Assembly: GCF_000484695.1 (NCBI RefSeq)
Contig: NZ_AXVR01000017.1
Coordinates: 1-64,000, forward strand
Source of the DNA: Salinispora cortesiana
GTDB taxonomy: Bacteria > Actinomycetota > Actinomycetes > Mycobacteriales > Micromonosporaceae
DNA: 64,000 nt
Direction: 5' to 3'
In this document: positions 34,660 through 42,138 of the stretch, piece after piece
Numbering within the stretch: position 1 is the stretch's first letter
Layout of the letters: each line of letters starts with the position of its first letter
Made by a program: the position numbers and the translations under genes
Notes under the pieces: model-generated
Told to the model about the DNA's origin: nothing
Databases searched by the model: none
The model's input: only the letters and a program-made list of their open reading frames with translations

Positions 34660-36171
34660 TCAGTGCCCGGCCCCTGCCGCGGCGACCGGGCGCGTCAAGG
34701 TGGGTCCGTGCTGGGCCGGCACCGGTGCGGTGTCACCGGGTTCCCGGCGTACGTCGATGACCTGCCCGGTTAGTTCGGAGATCAGCACATCAAGCGAGGC
34801 CTGCGCCACTGCGGCCGAGGAGAGCAGGGTGTGCTCCGGTTCCACGCCGAAGGCGCGGGTACGCATCGGCGTGGCGGTTCGCTCCGGGTTGATGCAGTTC
34901 ACCCGTACCCCAAAGTCGGCCCACTCGTCGGACAGCGCCTGGGTGAGGTTCACCAGTGCCGCCTTGGTCGCCGAGTACAGCGCGTAGCGTGCCCGGCCTC
35001 GAGTGTACGAGCTGGAGGTGTAGAGCAGCAGTTGGCCCTTGGTCTGCTGCAGGTAGGGCAGGGCCAGGCGGGCAACGGTGACCGGTCCGACGAAGTTGAC
35101 CTGGAGGAGGCGGTCCATGGTCTTCTCGTCCATCTCGGCGAGGCTCCCCTTTTCCAGGACGCCTGCGGTCACCACCACGTGGTCGATGCGGCCGGTCGCC
35201 TCGAATGCGGTTGTCAGCGCCGCCGCGACCTCATCGGCCCGTTCGACATGGGTTCCCGTGCCGCTCCGGCTGAACGCGAAGACCTGGGCGCCGTGCCCGC
35301 GGGCGATCTCGGCCAGATCGTGCCCGATGCCGTAGCTACCCCCGAAAACCACCACTGTTCGGCCGCTCAGCTCCTCGCGGTAGCTGCCGTGGTCGGCGAC
35401 AGGGGGTACCCGCGCGGCGGCGAGTTGGAAGAGCTTGTCGGCCAGGTGGACATCAACGGGATGAGTCACCTTGATGTTCTCGTCCGACCCGTTGATCACC
35501 TTGATCGCGGTGTCGGGCAGGTAGCGAAGCACCACACCACAGTCGTCGGTGGCGGCGAAGTGCGGATCGCCCTCCGCCCGTCGGTAGGCCTCGCGAATCG
35601 TGCCGGAGCGGAACGCCTGCGGGGTCTGGCCGCGGCGTAGCGTGGAACGGGCCGGGATGTCCGTGATGCAGTCGTCGTCGTCTACCTGGATGATGGTGTC
35701 CGCGGAGGGGATGGCCACGTCGACCGCGGCATAGGTCCAGAGGGCGTTCACGCACTCGCGGACAATCCGGTGGCTGACGAGGGGGCGGACCGCATCATGG
35801 AAGATGATGTTGCAGTCCTCTTCGCCGATCGCTTCGAGGGCGATCCGAGTGGTGGCGTTCCGGGTGTCGCCTCCCTCGATCACTTTGCTGACCTTGCTGA
35901 GGTCGGCTGACTCGACGATCCGCAATGCCTGCTGGACGTGGCCGGCGGCCATGAGCACGATGATTTCGTCGATCTCTGGCGCGGCTTCGAAGATGGCCAG
36001 GGTGTGTTCGATGATCGGCTTTCCGGCGATCTTCAGGAGCTGCTTGGGGATGCCGAGCCCGAGGCGTTCACCGGTCCCACCGGCGAGGACCACCGCTACC
36101 GTCCGCGAAGGGCGCCAGGATGCCGGACTCGGCGGCGTGGCGCCCGGTGCAGTGGTGCGGTCCTGGGTCAT
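34660..36171 (-). CDS. Fused ribitol-5-phosphate cytidylyltransferase and SDR reductase
   Basis: The ATG at 36171 follows a GAGGAA element and gives 503 residues; the frame extends further up to 36225. Residues 24-250 are an IspD/TarI-type cytidylyltransferase: VAVVLAGGTGERLGLGIPKQLLKI and later STLRRGQTPQAFR. Residues 270-480 are an SDR reductase with GGSYGIG and catalytic Tyr399-x-x-x-Lys403 in YSATK. This order equals the Bcs1/Acs1 type of Haemophilus, which makes CDP-ribitol from ribulose-5-phosphate. In Gram-positives the two steps are usually separate genes (TarI, TarJ). It thus indicates polyribitol phosphate. Confidence 0.86.
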   Translation of the reverse strand: MTQDRTTAPGATPPSPASWRPSRTVAVVLAGGTGERLGLGIPKQLLKIAGKPIIEHTLAIFEAAPEIDEIIVLMAAGHVQQALRIVESADLSKVSKVIEGGDTRNATTRIALEAIGEEDCNIIFHDAVRPLVSHRIVRECVNALWTYAAVDVAIPSADTIIQVDDDDCITDIPARSTLRRGQTPQAFRSGTIREAYRRAEGDPHFAATDDCGVVLRYLPDTAIKVINGSDENIKVTHPVDVHLADKLFQLAAARVPPVADHGSYREELSGRTVVVFGGSYGIGHDLAEIARGHGAQVFAFSRSGTGTHVERADEVAAALTTAFEATGRIDHVVVTAGVLEKGSLAEMDEKTMDRLLQVNFVGPVTVARLALPYLQQTKGQLLLYTSSSYTRGRARYALYSATKAALVNLTQALSDEWADFGVRVNCINPERTATPMRTRAFGVEPEHTLLSSAAVAQASLDVLISELTGQVIDVRREPGDTAPVPAQHGPTLTRPVAAAGAGH

Positions 36172-36295
36172 GTCCGTTCCTCGCTTCTGTCGGGGGTGAT
36201 TGGGGCGGGGTGGGCCGACGCTCACGGAACTCTAGCGTCTGCGACAGAGCGCATCGACCAGCCGACGACGCTGCTCGATGCGCTCCGTGGCGGCG

Positions 36296-37093
36296 TTACC
36301 TGCCCTCGTACGCGTTGCAGACCTCATCGGTCGGGCCGTCCATCTTCAGGACGCCGCCCTCCAGCCAGATGGTCCGCTCACAGGTGTCCCGGATCGAGCC
36401 GAGCGCGTGGCTGACCAAGAAGACCGTGCCGGCGTTCGCCCGCAGCTCCCGCACCCGCTGTTCGCTGCGGGCCCGGAACTTTCGGTCGCCGGTGGCCAGC
36501 GCCTCGTCGATGAGTAGCACGTCATGGTCCTTCGTGGCGGCGATGGCGAAGCGCAGCCGTGCGCCCATCCCGGAGGAGTAGGTGCGCATCGGCAGCGACG
36601 CGAAGTCACCCCGTTCGTTGATTCCGGAGAATTCGATGATGTCGGGAGTGACGCGTTTGACTTTTTCTGGAGACATGCCCATCGCTAGACATCCGAGCAC
36701 CACGTTTCTCTCGCCGGAGAGATCGTTCAGTAGGGCTGCATTTACGCCGAGTAGCGATGGCTGTCCGTGCGTGTAGACCGCGCCCTGGGCCGGTGGGAGT
36801 AGCCCAGCGATGGTCCGTAGCAGAGTCGACTTGCCGGAGCCGTTGCTGCCGATCAGGCCGATAGCCTCACCCTGGTATGCGGTGAAGCTGACTCCCTTGA
36901 CCGCGTGCACCTCGCGGATGTTGGGGGTTTTGGTGCGGGACACGATTCGTTTGAGGGCGGCGGTGGCGCCGTTGTTCGCCGCGGCGCCTTTGTGAATTCG
37001 ATAGATCACATGGACGTCGTCGACAATGATGGTCGGAACCCGTTCCGCCGCCGCAGGAGTGGCGTTGGCCTTGGATTGGGTCTGCTCAGCCAC
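36296..37093 (-). CDS. tagH: TagH-type polysaccharide ABC exporter ATPase
   Basis: The GTG at 37093 has AAGGAG seven bases upstream and gives 265 residues; ATG at 37099 is also possible. Walker A is IGSNGSGKSTLLRTI, the signature loop is YSSGMGARLRFA, and Walker B is VLLIDEALATGD, a pattern typical of the O-antigen and teichoic acid exporter class (Wzt, TagH). There is no long C-terminal substrate-binding domain. It overlaps the permease gene and powers export of the finished polymer. Confidence 0.86.
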   Translation of the reverse strand: MAEQTQSKANATPAAAERVPTIIVDDVHVIYRIHKGAAANNGATAALKRIVSRTKTPNIREVHAVKGVSFTAYQGEAIGLIGSNGSGKSTLLRTIAGLLPPAQGAVYTHGQPSLLGVNAALLNDLSGERNVVLGCLAMGMSPEKVKRVTPDIIEFSGINERGDFASLPMRTYSSGMGARLRFAIAATKDHDVLLIDEALATGDRKFRARSEQRVRELRANAGTVFLVSHALGSIRDTCERTIWLEGGVLKMDGPTDEVCNAYEGR

Positions 37094-37988
37094 GTCCATA
37101 CTCCTTCTCCCCACGCCAGAAGTAGACAAATCCCCCGATGCCCATGGCGACTGCCCAGGCCAGGGCCATTCCCCAGAGCTGCGCTGGCGGGCTGACCAGG
37201 TTGTCCTGGTTTGACTCCAGCAGCGAGTACCGGGCCAGCTCGATGTAGATCAGCGCCGGGTTGGCCTCCAGCAGGGTTGCGGCCCACTGCGGCAGATGAT
37301 CGCGGAACAGGACAACCGGGTAGAGCACACCGGAGGCGTAGAGCCAGGTGCGGAGTACGAACGGCATGACCTGTTTGAGGTCGGTGACCTTGGCGCCGAA
37401 CCGCGCCATCACCATGGTGAGTCCGATGTTGAAGATTGTTTGCAGGAGCAGTGTCGGAACGATGAGTAGCCAGCGGAGGGTGAGCGGTTCACCGGTGGCC
37501 AGCACGATGACCGCCAGGACCACCATCGACATCAGTAGCTGCTGGAACTGCACCAGGGTGACCGTGACGGGCAGCGCGGCCCGGGGGAAGTGCAGGGCCC
37601 GGATCAACCCGAGATTGTTGGTGATCGCACTGGTGCCGTTTGCCACCGTGCTCTGGGTGAACATGAAGACGAACACGCCCGTGCACAGGTAGGCGATGAA
37701 GTTGTCCACGTTGCGGTCCTGGGACAGGATCACACCGAAGATCAGATAGTAGACCGCTGCGTTGGTGAGCGGGGTCAGCAACTGCCAGAGTTGGCCGAGC
37801 TGGGTGTTGCTGAATGACGAGGCGACCTTCGCTCGTGAGTACGCGGTGATGAAGTGCCGGTACGCCCACACCTGGCGGGTGTACTCGCGCAGAGGGGGCC
37901 TTGCGCCAGCGACCCGTAGTCCGTGCCGCTGCGCGAGTTCGGCGGGGCTTGGCCTGGAGTCGAGGTCGGCCACCGCGGTGTCGGCCAT
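37086..37988 (-). CDS. tagG: TagG-type polysaccharide ABC exporter permease
   Basis: The protein has 300 residues. The cytoplasmic start has REYTRQVWAYRHFITAYSRAKV, with amphipathic helix, followed by FSNTQLGQLWQLLTPLTNAAVYYLIF, shown by residues that are conserved in ABC2 permeases of this type. About six membrane helices follow, the last near the end (LAWAVAMGIGGFVYFWRG). It forms the channel for lipid-linked polymer. It is cotranscribed with TagH and divergent from a TetR regulator 156 nt away. Confidence 0.85.
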   Translation of the reverse strand: MADTAVADLDSRPSPAELAQRHGLRVAGARPPLREYTRQVWAYRHFITAYSRAKVASSFSNTQLGQLWQLLTPLTNAAVYYLIFGVILSQDRNVDNFIAYLCTGVFVFMFTQSTVANGTSAITNNLGLIRALHFPRAALPVTVTLVQFQQLLMSMVVLAVIVLATGEPLTLRWLLIVPTLLLQTIFNIGLTMVMARFGAKVTDLKQVMPFVLRTWLYASGVLYPVVLFRDHLPQWAATLLEANPALIYIELARYSLLESNQDNLVSPPAQLWGMALAWAVAMGIGGFVYFWRGEKEYGRG

Positions 37989-38108
37989 GATCAGGCGCTC
38001 CGATCTATCGTGTCGATGGGAGGGAAGATGTCGCGGTGCTATGAGCCGGCGTGTCCGGTTTCCGGGGTGTCACGTCGGTGCCTGGAAGTTAGTGTATTAC
38101 CCGTCGGG

Positions 38109-38131
38109 ACGCAACCGTAGCGTCGTTGCGT
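38109..38131. promoter_or_regulatory. Inverted repeat acgcaac/gttgcgt before tetR
   Basis: The arms 38109-38115 and 38125-38131 are perfect 7-nt inverted copies 14 nt upstream of the TetR GTG. A TetR dimer could bind here and control both the regulator and the divergent ABC exporter. Confidence 0.5.
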
Positions 38132-38144
38132 TACATTGTTCGGC

Positions 38145-38777
38145 GTGACGACCGAGAAGAAGCGCCCCCCGGCAGGCGCCGCGGTGCTGCGCGACGACAT
38201 CACCTCGGCCATCCGCCGTGCGGTCATGGCGGAGCTGGCTGAGGTGGGCTACGGGCGTCTCTCCATTGAGGCGGTGGCGCGTCGGGCCGGTGTGAGCAAG
38301 ACCGCCATCTACCGCCGGTGGCGCTCCAAACTTGATCTCGTCCTGGACCTGGTCTCCGCCACGGCTGGCCGCAGCCTCCCGCTACTCGACACCGGTAGTC
38401 TCCTGGGCGACCTGGAGATTCTGCTCCACGTCCTGGCCAAGGCGCTGCGGCATCGGATGGCCTCCCAGATCATTCCAGACCTGCTCGCCGAGGCCGCACG
38501 TACCCCACAGATCGCCGAGAAGCTCCACCAGACGCTGGAGGACTATCAGCGAACCATCGGGGTCATCGTGATCGGCCGGGCTGTCGAGCGCGGTGAGCTG
38601 CCGGCGGACACCGACCAGCGCCTCGCGGTTGACCTGATCGTCGGGCCAGTCTACTGGCGGCTGGCGATCGCACGGGCTCCGCTGCCGGCCAGCGAGGTGC
38701 GCCGGGTAGCGGAGACGATCGTCGCCGGCCTGCGGGTAGCATCCACGGGGTCCGACTCTGGCGAGTTAAAGCACTAA
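38145..38777 (+). CDS. TetR-family regulator
   Basis: From the GTG at 38145 it has 210 residues. The N-terminal DNA-binding domain includes RLSIEAVARRAGVSKTAIYRRW, the classic T-I-Y-R-R-W helix-turn-helix. The C-terminal part is an all-helical ligand domain (VIVIGRAVERGELPADTDQRLAVDLIVG, shown by its key residues). It sits between the TagGH exporter and the diacetamido-uronic acid operon, and two palindromes flank it, so control of one or both is plausible. The ligand is unknown. Confidence 0.85.
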   Translation: MTTEKKRPPAGAAVLRDDITSAIRRAVMAELAEVGYGRLSIEAVARRAGVSKTAIYRRWRSKLDLVLDLVSATAGRSLPLLDTGSLLGDLEILLHVLAKALRHRMASQIIPDLLAEAARTPQIAEKLHQTLEDYQRTIGVIVIGRAVERGELPADTDQRLAVDLIVGPVYWRLAIARAPLPASEVRRVAETIVAGLRVASTGSDSGELKH

Positions 38778-38890
38778 GTTCGATTAGCTGGTGAACGTCT
38801 TGATCTTCGCGGAAATCAGCCCGAGCCCTTCAATGACCCCGGCGCCGATGCCGTCTTGACCCGGACCCATTAGCATCGCCCCGGACCCCC

Positions 38891-38904
38891 CGAATGATCA
38901 TTCG
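38891..38904. promoter_or_regulatory. Perfect palindrome CGAATGATCATTCG before aminotransferase operon
   Basis: The 14-bp perfect palindrome lies 18 nt before the ATG, just ahead of the AGGAGG ribosome site. Its place in the leader suggests an operator, perhaps for the nearby TetR protein, although it does not match the repeat upstream of tetR. Confidence 0.45.
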
Positions 38905-38922
38905 TAGACAGGAGGACGCCCC

Positions 38923-40032
38923 ATGGCCGGGCCGCACCCAGATTTCATCCCCCCAGCACGACCAATCATCGGTGAGGCCGAAATCGACGCGGCGGTCCGG
39001 GTGCTGCGGAGTGGCCGGGTCGTGCAGGGCCCGGAGGTAGCGGCGTTCGAGGAGGAGTTCGCCGAGCTGACCGGAGGGTCGCACTGTGTCGCTGTCAACT
39101 CCGGGACCTCGGCGCTTCAGTTGACTCTGATGGCGCTCGGGTTTGGCCCGGGCGACGAGGTCATCGTTCCGTCGTTCTCCTTCGCGGCCACCGCTAACGC
39201 GGTTCGGCTGGTGGGGGCGGAGCCAGTTTTCGTGGATATTGAGCGGGACAGTTTCTGCCTGGACCCGGAGGCCGTGGCGGCCGCCGTCACCCCGCGGACC
39301 GTCGCCGTTATGCCAGTGCACCTGTACGGCCACCCCGCCGCGATGGAGCGGATCACCGCCATCGCGGAGCAGCATGGTCTCGCCATCGTCGAGGACGCCG
39401 CCCAGGCGCACGGGGCGAGCCTGAACGGCACCCCTGTGGGCGCCCTCGGTACGGCCGGCTGCTTCAGCTTCTACCCCACAAAAAACATGCACTCGCTCGA
39501 GGGTGGCATGATCAGTACCGCGGACGCCGAGCTCGCCCGCACCCTTCGGTTGCTGCGTAACCAGGGTATGGAGCAGCGGTACGCCAACGAGATCGTGGGC
39601 GCCAACATGCGGATGACCGATGTCGCAGCCGCCGTCGGTCGGGTCCAGCTCACGCAGTTGGCCGAGTGGACCGAGCAGCGTTGTGCCAACGCCAAGTTCC
39701 TCGACGCCGCGATCACCAGCATGGTCACCCCGCCGGTGGCCGACGGCGCGCGGCACGTCTACCACCAGTACACCGTCCGGACGAAGGGCAATCGGGATGC
39801 CGCCCAGCAGCGGCTGACCGAACTGGGTGTGGGCAACGCCGTCTACTACCCGACCCCAATTCATCGACTCAAGCCGTACCTCACCGAGAATGGTGAGCCG
39901 GGTCCGTGGGACTTGCCGGAGACCGAACGTGCTGCCGCCGAGGTGATCTCGTTGCCGGTGCACCCGTCGCTTACCCAGGTTGAGCTCGAGCGGATCGCCG
40001 AGGGTGCGAACCTGGCCGGGGGTGCGCGATGA
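38923..40032 (+). CDS. wbpE: WbpE-like PLP aminotransferase
   Basis: The protein has 369 residues and a strong AGGAGG site. It is a DegT/DnrJ/EryC1 aminotransferase with PLP lysine Lys187 in SFYPTKNMHSLEGG, plus NSGTSALQLTLMA and VEDAAQAHGA. The gene is followed by a WbpB-like dehydrogenase (ATGA overlap), and WbpD- and WbpI-like genes are nearby. It should aminate the 3-keto-UDP-GlcNAcA to form the 3-amino sugar. A 3- or 4-amination on another sugar is possible, but the partner enzymes argue for the Wbp/Wlb path. Confidence 0.83.
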   Translation: MAGPHPDFIPPARPIIGEAEIDAAVRVLRSGRVVQGPEVAAFEEEFAELTGGSHCVAVNSGTSALQLTLMALGFGPGDEVIVPSFSFAATANAVRLVGAEPVFVDIERDSFCLDPEAVAAAVTPRTVAVMPVHLYGHPAAMERITAIAEQHGLAIVEDAAQAHGASLNGTPVGALGTAGCFSFYPTKNMHSLEGGMISTADAELARTLRLLRNQGMEQRYANEIVGANMRMTDVAAAVGRVQLTQLAEWTEQRCANAKFLDAAITSMVTPPVADGARHVYHQYTVRTKGNRDAAQQRLTELGVGNAVYYPTPIHRLKPYLTENGEPGPWDLPETERAAAEVISLPVHPSLTQVELERIAEGANLAGGAR

Positions 40033-41048
40033 GTGGGGGGCGTAAGCTGCGTGCTGGCCTGATCGGTCTGGGCGCCATGGGGCGGAACCACGCCCGGGTG
40101 CTGTCCAACCTGGATGGCGTGGAGCTGGTCGGGATCGTGGACCCGGCTGGCGGCGCGACTGGCGCGCTGCCCGTGCCGGTCGTGCCCGAGGTGGGCGACC
40201 TGCTGGCGATGGGCGTGGACTACGCGGTGGTAGCCTGCCCGACGGTGCTGCATGAGCCGATTGGCCTGGAACTTGCGGCCAACGGCGTCTCCGCGTTGAT
40301 CGAGAAGCCCCTCGCCCCGTCGATCGAGAGCGCGACCAAGCTGGTCGAGGCGTTCGAAGCTGCGGGCCTGGTCGCTGGCGTGGGTCATATCGAGCGTTAC
40401 AATCCCGCGCTGCAGAGCCTGCGTGCCCGCCTCGAGGCCGGTGAGTTGGGTGAGGTCTTCCAAGTCGTGACGCGGCGGCAGGGGCCATTCCCGCACCGGA
40501 TTGCCGATGTCGGTGTGGTGATGGACCTGGCGACCCACGACATCGATCTGACCGCCTGGGTCACCGACCAGAAGTACAGCTCGGTCGCGGCGCACACGGT
40601 CTCCCGCAGCGGTCGGCTGCATGAGGACATGGTCTCCGTGGTCGGTCAGCTCTCCGGTGGGGCGATGGTCAATCACCTGGTCAACTGGTTGAGCCCGCTC
40701 AAGGAGCGCTCGACCGTGGTCACCGGTGACCGGGGCTGCTTCGTGGCCGACACCCTCACTGCTGACCTTACCTTCCATGCGAATGGGGCAATCGACACCG
40801 AATGGGAGGTGCTGCGCGCTTTCCGGGGCGTCGCCGAGGGGGACATGGTGCGGTACGCGATCCCCAAGCGGGAGCCGCTGCTGGTCGAGCACGAGCGGTT
40901 CCGCGATGCCGTTGAGGGTAAGGAGAGCGACATTGTCACTCTCCGTCAGGGTCTGCGCACCGTCGAGGTCGCCGCTGCCGTGCTCCGCTCGGCAGCCGAG
41001 AACGTTGCGGTTTCGGTGCCTTCGGCCGGCCTGGGTAGGCCTGAATGA
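40029..41048 (+). CDS. wbpB: WbpB-like Gfo/Idh/MocA dehydrogenase
   Basis: The protein has 339 residues. The N-terminal Rossmann unit starts LRAGLIGLGAMGRNHARVLSNL. The catalytic lysine lies in LIEKPLAPSI, and VGHIERYNPALQ is a conserved substrate-site block of WlbA/WbpB. The enzyme oxidises C3 of UDP-GlcNAcA before amination by WbpE. Overlaps on both sides (ATGA) couple it to WbpE and the GalE-like gene. Confidence 0.84.
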   Translation: MSGGRKLRAGLIGLGAMGRNHARVLSNLDGVELVGIVDPAGGATGALPVPVVPEVGDLLAMGVDYAVVACPTVLHEPIGLELAANGVSALIEKPLAPSIESATKLVEAFEAAGLVAGVGHIERYNPALQSLRARLEAGELGEVFQVVTRRQGPFPHRIADVGVVMDLATHDIDLTAWVTDQKYSSVAAHTVSRSGRLHEDMVSVVGQLSGGAMVNHLVNWLSPLKERSTVVTGDRGCFVADTLTADLTFHANGAIDTEWEVLRAFRGVAEGDMVRYAIPKREPLLVEHERFRDAVEGKESDIVTLRQGLRTVEVAAAVLRSAAENVAVSVPSAGLGRPE

Positions 41049-42052
41049 AGGTTCTGATCGCTGGTGGAGCCGGCTTCATCGGCAGCACCATCGCGTCGGC
41101 CTGCCTCGACACGGGTATCACCCCGGTAATCCTCGACAACCTCAGCACCGGCCGTGCCGAGTTCGTCAAGGACCGGATCTTCTACCGGGGCGACATCGCC
41201 GACCGGTCCCTGATCGATCGGATCTTTGCCGAGCACCCGGAGATCGAAGCAGCAGTCCACTGTGCTGCGTTGATTGTGGTGCCGGAGTCGGTGGCGCACC
41301 CATTGCGCTACTACCAGGAGAACGTCGGCAAGTCCATCGACTTCCTGTCCGCGTTGGTCGCCAACGAATGCGAGCGGTTTCTGTTCAGCTCGTCCGCGGC
41401 GATCTACCAGCCGGGGGAGGACTTCGCCGTGGACGAAGCCTCCCCTATCTCGGGAACCAGCCCGTACGCGGAGAGTAAGGCGATGGTGGAACGCGTGCTG
41501 GCCGACGCCGCCCACGCGTACCCGTTGCGGGTTCTCTCGTTGCGCTACTTCAATCCGGTCGGGGCCGACCCCAAGATGCGGACTGGCTTGCAGGTGGCCC
41601 GGCCCTCGCATGTGCTCGGCAAGATGATCGAGGCGGCGCGGACGGGGGCGCCGTTCCAGGTCACCGGCGCCGACTGGCCCACCCGAGACGGCTCCGGAAT
41701 CCGTGACTACGTGCACGTGTGGGACCTCGCGCAGGCCCATGTCGAGGCCCTGCGCCGGTTCGACACCGTCATCGACGGTAGTCAGCGCCCCTATCAGGTG
41801 ATCAACCTGGGGACCGGCAACGGCACTACCGTCCGGGAACTCCTAGACGCGTTCACCGCGGTGCTCGGGCGGCCGATTCCCACTGTCACTGCCCCGCGTC
41901 GTCCCGGCGACTCGGCCGGCACCTACACCCGCAGTGACCGGGCTCGTCGATTGCTCGAGTGGGAGCCGACGTTGTCGCTGAAGGAGGGCCTCCAGCACTC
42001 CTTGAGCTGGGCTGAGCTGCGGGACGAGGTGCTGGGGAGCGATCCCGGCTGA
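41045..42052 (+). CDS. galE: UDP-glucose 4-epimerase-like SDR
   Basis: The protein has 335 residues. The glycine motif is MKVLIAGGAGFIGSTI. Catalytic Tyr141-x-x-x-Lys145 is in PYAESK, with Ser-rich FLFSSSAAIYQPG before it; LRYFNPVGADPKMRTG and GTRDYVHVWDLAQAH-like residues (GSGIRDYVHV) are typical of GalE. It would interconvert UDP-Glc/Gal or the N-acetyl forms to supply the polymer. It ends with a 44-bp palindromic terminator. Confidence 0.85.
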   Translation: MKVLIAGGAGFIGSTIASACLDTGITPVILDNLSTGRAEFVKDRIFYRGDIADRSLIDRIFAEHPEIEAAVHCAALIVVPESVAHPLRYYQENVGKSIDFLSALVANECERFLFSSSAAIYQPGEDFAVDEASPISGTSPYAESKAMVERVLADAAHAYPLRVLSLRYFNPVGADPKMRTGLQVARPSHVLGKMIEAARTGAPFQVTGADWPTRDGSGIRDYVHVWDLAQAHVEALRRFDTVIDGSQRPYQVINLGTGNGTTVRELLDAFTAVLGRPIPTVTAPRRPGDSAGTYTRSDRARRLLEWEPTLSLKEGLQHSLSWAELRDEVLGSDPG

Positions 42053-42078
42053 CCCGGACTCCCCGGTAGTCAGATATA

Positions 42079-42122
42079 GCGACGAGCGGGGCCCCACCAG
42101 CTGGTGGGGCCCCGCTCGTCGC
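42079..42122. terminator. 44-bp perfect palindrome, bidirectional terminator
   Basis: Bases 42079-42100 and 42101-42122 are exact inverted copies with no spacer. The element lies between the convergent GalE-like and glycosyltransferase genes and is followed by a T-containing tail on the plus strand. Confidence 0.9.
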
Positions 42123-42138
42123 TTATTGCCCGTGGCTG

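Noticed and set aside
38830..40488. Long open frame of 552 codons on the minus strand
   Set aside because: It lies antisense to the well-supported WbpE and WbpB genes, and its residues are a low-complexity Arg/Gly/His mix caused by high GC.
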